Below are positions 11,131 through 24,100 of a stretch of DNA of 64,000 nucleotides, in pieces (the first letter of the stretch is position 1; each line of letters begins with the position of its first letter). The notes under the pieces were generated by a model. That model saw nothing but the letters and a program-made list of their open reading frames with translations, made no database searches and was not told the origin of the DNA. The stretch comes from Adiantum capillus-veneris (Eukaryota; Streptophyta; Polypodiopsida; Polypodiales; Pteridaceae): NCBI GenBank assembly GCA_014529385.2, contig CM043952.1, positions 54,080,119-54,144,118 of the forward strand, read 5' to 3'. The translations under genes and the position numbers were made by a program.

Positions 11131-12287
11131 TACACCTTCTCGGCAGTATTGACAATAGCGACCTCTTCTTGCAACTTGCCTACCACCTCCTTGAGAGCTC
11201 GTCTCATCTTCAAGAGTGGCAATGCACACCTCAAGTGTCACTATGTACCAGTGAAGCTTGCCCTTCTTCGTTGGCATAGGGCTTGGCAGACTTCTTGTTC
11301 ACTTTGACTAGGGCAGTCATTGCAGCCTTGAGTGAATAGAGAGGAGATCTTCTAAGGGGATGTTGACAACGATGACAAGCGAAAGAAGCTGGTTGGATAC
11401 TTGTCTTCCCAACTAGTTGGATATATTCTGATGTATTCTATTGTTGAATGGTGGTAGGTATAGGTGTCTTTCCTCACTAGGTGAGCAAGCTACATGCCTT
11501 CCAAGCCAACAGATGTAAGAATTGGTTTTCATGAAAAATAAAATGAAAATCAAACAGACTTTGTGGATCTATATTTTGTCTACTATAAGAGGGGTGCAAA
11601 ATTTTTTATGTATTGTCTTCGTGCAAATGTAAAAGTCCTTGTACTATCTACTATACGATTCCCAAGTGATTGGAGTGTAGAAGTAAACACACACATGGTT
11701 TTGCAGAATCCCTTGGTTGGATAGTCCTCATATAGTTGAAAGTAGGCTTCCACAAATATAGAGTTACAATTATAGGTCAGATAAATTACATCATTGACCA
11801 AACTAGGATATGATGCGCAAGACAAGAAGGCCCTCTACTTAATTCCGTGTGAAATTTGGAGCAGGCCAACCATATCAGTCTCTACCAACGCGACCTCATC
11901 TACGTGGCTCACACAAATGGAGACTTCTACATCTAGAAACATTAGGGGCAAATATAAAGTTAACGTAGGATTCATCAATGATAATGCCTCATGCTTAAAC
12001 AGTGAGGGTTGGCACTCCTGAGAATTTGGCCACAAGAACACCTCCATACAGCAAATAAGAAAGGCAACAATTTTACTCTCATAATCTTAAGGTACCCTCA
12101 AAGACACTCCTCGATCACACCTAAACAGCTGTTGGAAGTAAAAGCTTGACAGCATTGATTGCATACTTGACCAGCTTTCTTGTGGGTGTGTTACAAGTCT
12201 CTAGAGATACTTCTGACATCGTGCGAGGGCTAAGAATTTGTTGTTACAAACAACTCAACAATGGGAATGGCTCAACAAAACCCATCT
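11131..12287 (-). other. 3' flank of the L24 gene
   Basis: The segment lies downstream of the L24 stop codon on the minus strand. No other gene is recognised. It probably contains the L24 3' UTR, but I cannot place a polyadenylation site. The short minus frames at 11583-11825 and 11835-12047 have no motifs. Confidence 0.4.
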
Positions 12288-12388
12288 TCAACTATACTTT
12301 AAAAGAACAGGTAAACCTCTCTTTCCATCTTCATAGGGATCATAGGTTCTTCTCATAACTTCTTCCTTTGGTGTATCACGTGGCCCAC
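12288..12388 (-). CDS. uL24m: L24 exon 5 (stop codon)
   Basis: The acceptor GCATAG (12389) leads into [20 protein letters not shown] and a basic tail, ending with TGA at 12290-12288. Intron 4 is 82 bp. The tail is a little longer than in Arabidopsis. Confidence 0.88.
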
Positions 12389-12940
12389 CTATGCAAGTCA
12401 AGGAAGCATTATATCCAATGCTAGACATGGGTTCCAGCATGCAACCATAAAAACACACAACAATACCTACATTCTGTGATCCGTGGTGTTCTCCTCTCCT
12501 TGAGTATCTCTGGGCGAGGTACAATGCTTTCTGATGACGCCATACCCCTCGACACACGGACCTTTGTTCCATCTTCCAGAAACCTGAAACCAACCTTGCA
12601 TGGGGATCTGAAAAAAAGCACAGAGAGTTGAACAACATGAGAATCTGAATACAAAACACAGAGTTTAGTGAAAGCCAAATGACAATTTTCATGTCACAAG
12701 ACTTTTTGGTGGTTTACCCTGATACAGGATCAAGAAGTTGCACATTTGAAACATGCAATGGGGCCTCTTTGTCAAAGATTCCACCCTCGTTTTCCTTCGT
12801 TCTTTTCACTGTCTTCTTAACCTGTTGTATACAAACACTCTCACAGTTTTGATTATTCAGCCTGTGCATGATAAACAAATGGCATGGACATTATGTATAA
12901 CAATTCTTTGCACCAGTGTCACCATCAGTTATACCCCCCC

Positions 12941-12975
<35 letters not shown>

Positions 12976-15900
12976 CCCCCCAAAAAAAACATCTTATGTC
13001 TCACAACTCCACCCGGGAGTAAAATCACCAATCATTGAAACCGGTTTGCTTGTCATTTTGCATCACGGTAATTGTACGGTTCCGGATTTGGATTGTCACA
13101 TCATTCTTGTCATGCCAAGACATGCCCAAGAGAACCGTCACAATTGCCCAGCTTCATAATGTGAAAATCGGCTTTTCCGTGATATCCTTGGATGGTCGTT
13201 GGAAGAGTACCAATAAGAGGTACCACCTTCTGGGTCTAATTGGTGGCTAACTCGGCTTCGATCTCGTCACCCTGTGTATCATAATCAAAGTCCATCTGCT
13301 TCAGGAATTTTGGACAGATGAAGTTTTCGGTAGCTCTTGGGCCAAAGAAAATTAGGGCTTTGAAGCCATTGACTTTGCCATATGCTTGACACCTGATCTT
13401 TCACCCCGGAAAAAGTGAAAAATTTGACTGTCGTGCCGCCATTCTTGAAATCTTTCGGTTGGTTAGGCGCGTATCCCAGGTACGGATAATAAGGGTATCG
13501 GGCTCCAACCGTTGTAGCCTGGTGGCGGTGGTGGTGGGGGAGGTGGGGGCAACGGTGGTGGCAAAGGCAGATGCACAGGGTCAGCGTCAGATGGCTGCAC
13601 CATATTCCTGAAAATTCGCCCCATCGGAACAGACGGCTGGGAAGGTTGCCAGTTGAAAACTCTCGTTCTTTTTGGTGCTGGACGAGGAGGTACCACCTGG
13701 GGCATCAGAGGGGGTAACATGTAATTCAAAAACTGTTGAAAACTTTTGCAGCATCGGAAGATTCTGCTGAGAATGCCGCGAAAGAATGTCACGAAGCTTG
13801 TCGAGGAGAAACTGCAAGTATTCTGCTGAATCCATGAACACCATGTCTTGGGTTCTTTATGGCTTATGCCCTGTAAGACAAAGCGGTGAAGACGGGAGCG
13901 CGTCCGATGCGCGATGAAGTAAGGGTGGGAGTGGCTAATAAGTCCGGGGTCGGGGCACGGAGATTCTTCAGATAAAATTCCGTTAGACTTTGGAAGTGCC
14001 GGTTTGCTCTGTCTGCTCTTTGGTGGGACCGGTATGCTTTCAGAAAAGCACACGTCTGAAGCTCTGATACCACTGCCACAGGACGGGCACCATGTGACAA
14101 TCGAAAAGAACAGACTTTTAGCACTTCAATAACAACTGAACTGAAAGAGAGAGAGCACATGCGACACGGAGTGGCAGAATTCCACCCCAGAGAGTACTAG
14201 CCCCAAACCTTGGCGCCCCTTTCGGTATTTCTTTATATTACTTGAACTCGGTACAATGTCAGTACTCGCGCTCTGCACCTTCACCCAGAAGTGTGTCAGA
14301 GACTGAGACCTCTGCACATATTTAAAGGCCCTTGGTCTATGACAAGCAGTTACATGAAAAGCAATCAAACTCAAAATCATCTTGTCCAAAAAGCGTGAGC
14401 CCAAAAAGCTGCCAACCAACGCATTGTGCGGAAATCCGTACAGCCTGCCACGTCATCAACAATTTCGCAAGAAATTGAGTGTGTGAGTAGTCTTGCTTTA
14501 GTTTAATGTCTTTATGTCACTTGGGCCCCATCGGCAGAAGTTGGTGGAAACCCTTCTTTTACAAATAGGCCACTCGGCAAGACTTTGTAAGTTGGTAAAA
14601 CTTCTTCTATTGCTTTTGCTTCTCCACTTAGAGTTTAGGCTCCTCGGCCAGGATCTGCAAGTTGGCTCCGTTCTTCAATGGCTTGACACGTCAGCAGTTT
14701 GTGACACTAGCACAAGGAGACTTTGCTGCTGCAGAGAAACTGCAAGTGAACGCGTGAAGTCAACGTGCGGAGGTCGCTTTTCCGTACTTGAAGCGACATG
14801 TAAAGCTTGTGAATACGCTCTCTACGAGTTGTTGCTTTCGTGTTTGGGCTATTTGCAGGTACTCCACCACGGAGAAGGAGCAAGGAGGCCTCGGCCTACG
14901 CTCGGGGATTCCGGAAACAGGATACAGAACGATCTGCGGAGTTTTACGCTTTGGGTGAAGACGGAAAAGGAATTGAGAGCTTGCCTCTCGGAATTTCCCT
15001 TACGAGAAGGTAATGACCATCAAGTCTATGAACTAGAATGGAGGGGTTTCTCCGGTTCTAGTGCTTGTAAAAAGATTCTCCCTAATAAAGATTCTCTTTT
15101 AGGGGGGGGGAATCCATCTTCTAGTCCCCAGTACTGTGTCGATCTTCTCCCTCGTCTCTTTTGGTTGAAAGTCTATTTATTTTCAGCTTATTGATTATTC
15201 GTGTGCGCTCCTGTTTGTGATAGATGATGTGACCTGAAGGAATACCCTGCCAGAAAAGCGGCTTATTGGAGTCTAGAACCTCAGAGGCTCATGTGTCACT
15301 AAAGTTGGAATGTCGCCGATGAAGAGCACTACTTTTGAGACTGCTTCCTAGAGAAGAAGAGATACTCGATGGATTGAAACTACTACCCTTCAAAGAAATT
15401 GTAGGAAATTTAAAAAATAGTTGTATGCCCTTACAATTTCTCTAGAAAGAAAAGGGAAGTTTCTTAAAGGCCTTCAAAATAAGAAGTAGAGTTACCCTTC
15501 AAATTTGAGGACTGCAAGTTAGCACTTGTGTAAACCGCCTAATGAAGTACACAAAGGGTCCAAAATATGCCAAGTTTTGAGAGGAACAACCGATTCTAGA
15601 GTTTTACGAGAGGTGGCTGAGGTCACCATTCCTCGTCTCAAGTCGGCAATGAAAGTTAAAGCAAAGCCGAAATCCAACAAAAAGACTCTCTTTCGACAAT
15701 CGAGGAAATTGATCAAGTCGTGGAACAAAAGATCGACGAAATTCCAAAGACACGAGAAACACTCGCGGAAGGCACGGAAGTTTGTTTCTTTCCTTGACTA
15801 TCTCAGTCGGCAATCTGCGTTCGAGGAGTTAGCAGAGAAGGTGTCTAGAAAGAAACACCACCAATGTGTTCACTTTTAAGGTGACTCCGGTTCTACTTCT

Positions 15901-18078
15901 TCTTCTCCTTCTTCTAGAAGATGACTCCAATCCTAATTCTTCTCCTCCTTCTAGTTCTAGTGAGGAAGACAGACAGAAGTTGAGGAAACGAAAGTATCGG
16001 AAGAGCAGATCCCGAAAAAATTACAAACACAGAAACTATTGACAACTCTGATGATGATTCTTACATCTTTGGAACTATTTTTGGGGGAGGGGGGGGGGGG
16101 GGGGGGGGGGGATTGGAATCATCTGACTCGAGGAACTAAGTATGATAGCCTTGAGCGGAGAAAGGGCAAGGAGGAATTTCAAGATGGTGGCTGTAGCATG
16201 AAGTTTGACACTTTTTCAGGTCACAAGGATACCAATAAAGCCTTGTATTTTGTTCAATAATTCGGCACCGCTTTCTCCAGAGGCAATTTTATTGAAGCCT
16301 TTAAGGTTCGAAAGGTGGCATCCGACTTGGTGGTGTAGGCTTTTACTTCATCGAAAAGCACCCAGAAACTGGATTAAGTTCAAGAAGTTTTTTACATCTA
16401 TTTGGTTTACCCCATAGTTTCAAGCTGATATTTTAACGGCTTGGAACCATCTGCATATGAAAGAGGAAGATACCCTTTCAACCTACAACCAAAGTTATTG
16501 AGATACCTTCATACCAGTGGCTTCCTTTCCGAAAAAGTCCTTGAATAAGCAGATGGAACGCTATAGTTGCGGTCTACCGAAAGAAATCAATGATATTGTT
16601 TAAAGCAAAAATCTTTGAGTGTCAAGCACCTTATAAAGCATGCTCTAAACAGTTTTTTGATGAGGTCACGATCATTGACTTATGTTAAGTACGAGCTAGT
16701 GACCAAGACCACGGAGAAAGAAGATCATGAGCCAAGTACACAACCATTTGGAAAAGGGTTTGATGCAACACAATACCTCACCTTTTTGTTCTCCTGCATT
16801 GCTTGTTCTCATAGTTTTTTTTGGACGCGTCTAATTGGGCGACCATACTTCCGCACATGTCCGAGTCCGATCGACATATACATGGAGAACATAACTAAAT
16901 GTGGATACAACAAAATTGTGACATATGTCACTTAGGAGGGGGAGTAAGATAAGTGGCTTGGGGGGTTTTGGAACCCGAAACTCCTCAATGATAGCCTTGC
17001 CGCCTCGATACACGCCCCATTTGCCTGTTGCTTGTGCATCTAGTGCGTTTTGAAGCTCTTGCTTCTTGATTTTAAGTTGAGCGGGTGTTAAGGGTCAAGG
17101 CCTCACTGATCCAGATTTTAGTGTCCTTGAGGAGTCGTGCTTGTTGTAGAAGCGCGATGCGCGCCTCTTTAGTTTTGAAGACAAGAATGCCTTGGCTGGT
17201 GCGACTGTCATGGTGAGCCTTCTCAATTGTGTTGGGATCGAACCCGGTTGAGTGAATGGATTGGTTGAGCTTGACTAGACTTTGACTAGAGTCAAAGTGT
17301 AGATATCGTCCTTTCCCCACCATGTAGAGGGCAAACCACCGATGCGAACAGAGAGTGGTAGTCCTTCACGTCGGCGGCGTTCTTGCATGCACTCTTCTAC
17401 CTTGGAGGAGACGGTGACGGTTGCTTTGTGGACTTGGGTGGCAAGATTGGCCACGCTTGTAGTGAGAGTGTGCTCGAGTTCTTTTGCTTTGGTAAGGAGA
17501 TGATTATAGTCCACTTGCTTTTGTGCCTCCAAGGAGGAGAGACGCGTCTCCAAGGCGGCAAGATGCGCCTTGAGTTCCGCGTTCTCATCCTTGAGCTCTC
17601 AGATTTCTGCTTGAAGACGGTCCATCGGATCCACTCGCGGAGTGGGTACAAAAAGGCGCATCCGCTTGATGGGGGTGAATGAACCTCCGCGTTGCATCAT
17701 GGCTTGAGAGTTTGTTGCTTGCCTCGTGGGAACTAGAGTTTGTGTTTGAAGGGGGCTTCTCAATGTGTGAGCTTGCCCTAATCTTTAGGAGTCAAAGAAG
17801 TAACTCACGCACGAGAGAGAAGGTCAAGCAGAAGGTAAGGAGCTTTCATCGGACGAACTCGCACTGAGCAGAGAAAGTCAAGCAGCTTGAAGCCATTCCT
17901 CCTCTACTGCACACCACTTCTCAGCCGATAGGGCGGTCCAATTAAGAGTCGCCATCGGGCAATTCGCATAGGGAGGAGTTACGGGTGATGCTTGGAGAGA
18001 GGGAGCGCAGTTCGAGCTGGTCTGTGCCTCCAAAGGGCTGCCACTCACCCAAGGAGAGGTCGACGAGCCTCTGTTAGG

Positions 18079-18135
<57 letters not shown>

Positions 18136-21100
18136 ACAGAGAAAACGCTAGAAATGAAATGTTATATTAACGTCTTCAAAAGGCCAAAGTGACCTATGAG
18201 ACCTAAAAGTTACAATGTGGTGGATCTGATACAAAGTCCGAGTAACAAAAAGGGTGTGCCCAAACGCTGGAAGCTGTGCTCACTAATATAATATGCCAAA
18301 AGTACACGTGGGGGGGGGGGGGGGGGGGGGGGGGGGGCTACAAATATAGGGCAATAAAAACCCCACGTTACTAAAAATGGCCAATAAATGCTAATAAATA
18401 TGTAAACTCACTAAAAGTGACCTGGGACACATGCGCAATAGCAAAACTGCAAAACACTCAAGACTCTAACTGCCATGGGATGGGCACCACGTGCCAACGG
18501 AAAAGAATAGACCGAACAACTTTAAGCACTTTAAATAACAACTGAACAGAAAGAGATGCACAACACGAGACGGGGAGTGGCGGAGTTCCACCCCGAGAGA
18601 ACACCTTGGCGCCCCTTTCGATATTTCTGTATATTACTTGAACTCGATACAATGCCGGTACTCGCGCTCTGTACCTTCACGCGGAAGAATGCCAAAGGTT
18701 GAGCCCTCTGCGCTTATTAAAGGCCCTTGGCCTATGAAAAGCAGTTACATGAAAAGCATCAAACTCAAAAGCAACTACTCCACAACTAGCGCCAAAAGCT
18801 GCCAGCGTGTTTTGCGGAAATCCGTACAGCTGCCACGTCAGCATGTCAGTGCGAATTGCGGACGTCTGTACAGCTGCCACGTCAACATGTCAACACGAAA
18901 TCCGAGATTCCGTATAGGCTGCCACGTCATCAGTTTTTACACTAAGGAGCCTGTGTGTGTGCATGTGTTGGTCCTGCTTTATTTTTATATCTTTAGGTCA
19001 CTTGGGCCCCATCGGACAGGGTCCCATAAGTTGGTGGGAACTCTTCTTTGAAAATAGGGCACTCGGCCAAACTTTACAAGTTAGTGTCAACTTCTTCTAC
19101 TTCTTCTAGAGTTTAAGCTCCTCTGTCGGGATCTGCAGGTTGGCTCCGTTCTTCACTGGCTTGACACATAGCAGTTTGTGACATCCCTCCTCCTTGAAAG
19201 AAAGTAATCATCCGGGATTATAGCATATCTGCAAAACAACTGAAGTTAGCTCAAAAATTTCCGAGGGACATTCCGAGCGACGATCAATTTTCTCATTCCA
19301 AATCGAAGCTCTTGATTTCCTGGGTCCTTGGCTTCCCAGAAGAATCTCATCCAATAAGGAGTCTCATTCCAGATCGACACTCTTGATATCCTGGGTCATT
19401 GGTTTCCCAAAGTATCTGATCCAGTAAGGAGTCTCATTCCAGATCGGAACTCTTGATATCCTCGGTCATTGGTTTCCTAGAAGTATCTCATCCAATAAGG
19501 AATATTAAGTGGTTGGCACATCACAATGCAACACAAATGCTCACATATGCATGTCACAAGACATAGAAACACAAAGACGCCGATGAACACTCCCCGCATA
19601 AATAACCATCTTGGTCCGAGCCATGAGTTGTTCAACGACTCCCTCATCACTCCTCCCACAAATAACCTAAAAAGGTCTGGACCATGAGATATAGACGCCT
19701 TTTACAACCAAATGCCTAGCCTGCCTCGTTTGGAGGTGTTGAGAGTGACCACTGCTCAAACTTCTTAATACTCCCCCCGTAAATAACCATCCAGGTCGGC
19801 GCCATGAGTAACAACAACAATACTCCCCCCGTAAATAACCACAAGGGTTCGGGCCATGAGTGAAAACAACACTTTTCAAACATTCTGTCACGTGACACAT
19901 CCCAACCCTATGTGTCCGTGGACAAGCTATACCACAGCAGGGTTCAGTCAGTCAAGTCAAGTCTAGATTAGCAGTGATCTGGCACTTTTGTGAGTCTATT
20001 CGTAGACCGTGCATGCCCAATCGCTTAGCATAGATGCATATCCTCCGGTTGCACACAGCATGATCATCGGAATTCCCATCAAAATCCATTCGCATCAATT
20101 AGGGGAATTTTCCAGTGCATTTAGCCTATTTTCCTATTTATTGGGATTTTCACTTATTATTTTTAAGTGACTTTCCAACAAAAGTAGGTAGGGCAATTTT
20201 GCTAAGTTTCTATATAAGCAAACCCAAGTTAGAACTAAATGGCAGAAGAGGCAGCAGGAGCTTCCCGCTCAACAGGCAACTTCTCAACAGTACCCCCCCC
20301 TCACGACCCCATCGCCATAGACGACCTCTCCCTCCCTTGCGTTCCGAAGATCTGCCCTCTCCATCCCCTTGGCTGCCCTAGCATTTCCTCCCCTGCAAGA
20401 ATCGCCAGCAAGCAGCAAAAGGCCAGCGTTTTTACCTTGGAACATCAGCGTTTTTACTCAGCCCTTCAGCCAGCGTTTTTCATCCAAAAACGCCAGCAAC
20501 TGCAGCAGATCTCAGCGTTTCCATTTTCAGAAATCAGCATTTTTGATCATCAGTTTCAGCAGGGATAAAAGCGCAGGTTTACGGCAACAGAACATTAGCA
20601 GATCAGCCCCATTCGGTTGCAGATGATCCCCCAAGATTAGCCTCGAAAAACGCAGCCAAAACAATCCATTTCCAGCCTTGAAACAGTCCCAGAAATTCAG
20701 CATCTAGAAGATCTCAGATTTCAGCCCAAGTCGCCGTCGTCATCGGCATAGTCCAACTTGCATCTGTCCATTGCATCTGCATTGTACGCATTTGTGCAAT
20801 CAAGTAGACCACTCTCGCCGACGAGAGTGGGGCCTTCGGAGGAGGGTTTTACAACCTCTCGGTGTCGTATCTCTTCTCTCTCCTTCTCTCAGACTCATTC
20901 ACCTGCACGCACAATCCACTCACTTTGTTCATGACCACAGCACTCTACAGACGGAAAGCTCTCTTTCCCTAAGAACTAAAAGGAACCTTGAGCAATAAAG
21001 ATCACTAATCTTGAGAAAATACAACATTCATTCCGCTGCACCTAACATTGGTATCAGAGCTTTGGAAGTGTTCTGCATTACTCAAGGAAAGAACCACAAT

Positions 21101-24100
21101 AATTTTTTTTGCTTGTTGCGGTCGCACGAACCCAAGTTTACTTGGGAGTGGCCATTCCTAATCGTGTTTTGTTGAAGAGTGACAGAAATCCCAAGAAAGA
21201 AGGGCTTGTCCAGCCTCCCCTTGTGTCTCTTTTCACTCATTGAGAGCGGACCGTGCACTTAGCGGCCGGCCAATCGACGTGAGGTGGGAAAAAGCAACCT
21301 TGGTGTGAGCGCAAGGCCGCCAAGGGGTGCACCCGCAGAAAGGAGTAGAACTCGGGTGAAGAGAAGATCCTTCTCCAACGCGGTTTGCAAGCGAAAGAAA
21401 ACCTCAAGAACCCCAAGAACCCAAGACCCTCAAGACTCAAGAACCTCAAGAACCCTAGATTCTCACGAATCAAGGACCTCAAGAACCTCAAGACCCTCAA
21501 GAACCCAAGTTCCTCGCGAACTTCAGAACCCAAGATTATAGTGCATGGTCGTCACCCGAAGCGGAATGGATACTTCACACACAGGTGATGAGCATGCGAG
21601 AGACAGCCGAAGATTTTTCCCCACTAGGAGACTTTTTCGACCCTCCCCCTTCGCCATCTACGCCACGAGTTGCACTCACTCCTATGGAGCTGATGGTCAA
21701 GTCGATGTTGGACATGATGGCACAACAACAAGAAACGAATCGAGTTGCATTGGCACAACTCGCAAGCAAGGCAGAAGCACAAGAAGCCAAGGACCGCGAG
21801 CGCGATGAAAATCGCCTTGCTCAAGAGCGTGAGCGCATTGCTCTTGCCACAAAACAAGAAGAAAATCGACTTGCTTTCGAACGCGAGCGCGATGAACGCG
21901 AGGCTCAAAGGGAGATTCATCATAAGGAGTTTATTTCCCACATCCTAGCCTCGAAGACCGAACCACCCAAAGATCGTGGAAGTTCGTCAAGTGGCGCAAG
22001 CCACGACGAGGATTCCAACCATCCAGTTACAGAAAAGTTGACTTTCAGTAAGTATGACGGTAAGATGGATGCTACAGTGATTCATTCTTGGTTGCATCAA
22101 TTTAATGCTTATTTTGCGACAACTAAGAAGACAGAGAATAGCAAAGTATTGACGGCAGCTATGTACCTTGCCGGTGATGCCATCAATTGGTACCACGCAT
22201 GGCAAGAGGCACAGCTAGCCGCGCACCTAGAGGCAACCGACGATTTCACGCCCCTCTCTTTTAGTTGGGCTGATTTCCAAGACAAGCTCAAGGCGCGGTT
22301 TATGCCACCTCAGTACCTCGCACGGTTGAAGGACGATTGGCGCGCTCTCAAGCAAAATGGTATGCCGGTTATGTCTTTTTCTAATCGTGTTTTTGCAACT
22401 AGGTACCCAATTACGCATGTCGGATGATGAGCGCAAAGAGGCTTTTCTCTTTGGATTGGACGAGTATATTAAGTACGATGTCGAGGTATTCGATCCAATC
22501 GATCTCAGCAAGGCTGTTGCGATTGCTCTCGCGCAGGAGATGAAGCAGATCACAGGAAGTATTGTGTGTTCGCATGATTGATACGCACGCATTGTTCGAG
22601 TGTTTCATTCGTGACGGTTTCCTGTATTTTAGTCAGCATCGTTATGTGATCCCTCTTACTAGGCATGACATATTGTATGTTGAGCACGTTTCTCTCATGA
22701 ATGAGCACGAATGTATGCGGATTGTTCATGAAAAGCTGAAAAGTTTGTATGTAAGGAAGTCGCATTCCATGTCTCTTTCTTGGCATGACACAGTTTCCGA
22801 AAGAGCACATGATTGTATGAGCACCAAGAATAGGCATTTCCATTGTGATTTGCCACAGTTGATTGATTTCGATCAAACAGAAAACATTCGAGCGTATTGT
22901 TTGCATGTGTTTGATGAACGGGTTGTCACTCCGTCTCTATGTTCGTCTACATTGCATACACGGTCTTTAGAGAAGACAAGATTTTTTTCCTTCACTTTAC
23001 ATGGAATGGGTATGTTCATGGTTTTGTGTTGGAGATGGTTTCAGGAATTTTCAGCCATGGAGATTCTTGAAGACGAAAGGAGCCGAACTCTAGACGAAGT
23101 GGAAGCAAGAAAGGAGATTTTGAAGACTTTGTGTCGCTTTCGGCGCGGCCCAAAGAAGCAAGCATTGCAAACCTTTATGAAGTTCAAGTACCGCTCGACC
23201 CACACATCAGAGTGGGCCGGCGAAGAGTCCCTTCTAGGATTCCGGATGCTATTGGCGATCTCCTTCGACACCATATAGTTCGGTACCAGTACCTCACTTT
23301 GAAAAGGAGGGGATGTCACGTGACACATCCCAACCCTACGTGTCCGTGGACAAGCTATACCACAGCAGGGTTCAGCCAATCAAGTCAAGTCTAGATTAGC
23401 AGTGATCTGGCACTTTTGTGAGTCTATTCATAGACCATGCATGCCCAGTCGCTTAGCATAGATGCATATCCTCCGGTTGCACACAACATGATCATCAGAA
23501 TTCCCATCAGAATCCATTCGCATCAGTTAGGGGAATTTTCCAGTGCATTTAGTCTATTTTCCTATTTATTGGGATTTTCACTTATTATTTTTAAGTGACT
23601 TTCCAACAAAAGTAGGTAGGGCAATTTTGCTAAGTTTCTATATAAGCAAACCCAAGTTAGAACTAAATGGCAGAAGAGGCAGCAGGAGCTTCCCGCTCAA
23701 CAGGCAACTTCTCAGCAGTACCCCCCCCTCACGACCCCATCGCCATAGACGACCTCTCCCTCCCTGGCGTTCCCAAGATCTGCCCTCTCCATCCCCTTGG
23801 CTGCCCTAGCGTTTCCTCCCCTGCAAGAATCGCCAGCAAGCAGAAAAAGGCCAGCGTTTTTACCTTGGAACATCAGTGTTTTTACTCAGCCCTTCAGCCA
23901 ACGTTTTTCATCCAAAAATGCCAGCAACTGCAGCAGATCTCAGCGTTTCCATTTTCAGCAATCAGCGTTTTTTATCATCAGTTTCAGCAGGGATAAAAGC
24001 GCAGGTTTACGGCAGCAGAACATTAGCAGATCAGCCCCATTCGGTTGTAGATGATCCCCCAAGATTAGCCTCGAAAAACGCAGCCAAAACAGTCCATTTT

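Larger units (their letters stand above)
12990..14706 (-). mobile_element. Truncated gypsy-type LTR element (5' LTR, leader, decayed gag/protease)
   Basis: In element order (right to left) it has a 5' LTR (14706-14074), a tRNA-iMet primer site and a leader. A gag remnant (about 13844-13587) is followed by a Pro-rich stretch over a poly-proline (GGT)n-like run near 13530. A decayed aspartic-protease-like segment (about 13400-13080) reads [11 protein letters not shown] and onward, where the usual DSGAT is degraded to FGPRAT. Everything downstream, including reverse transcriptase, is missing at the microsatellite edge. It belongs to the family of A, K and H (same LTR ends and leader). Confidence 0.65.
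18072..18470 (-). repeat. Copia L 3' LTR, distal piece
   Basis: It ends CCCTAACA on the minus strand and contains (GA)n at 18082-18134 and a 28-base poly-G at 18310-18337. It rejoins 26239-26388 when element A is removed. Confidence 0.7.

Noticed and set aside
12288-12692. A single-exon minus ORF of 134 codons
   Set aside because: Only parts of it are real. Splice sites and family motifs show it is two L24 exons and an intron read through.
14514-15194. Plus-strand frame of 226 codons
   Set aside because: It runs from inside a family A LTR into unrelated sequence and has no motif. Chance openness is likely.
20239-20568. LTR frame starting [14 protein letters not shown], repeated at 23667 and diverged in element C
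   Set aside because: It lies wholly within the LTRs, so the duplicate copy gives no independent support. In C the frame is only partly kept, so I do not call it a gene.
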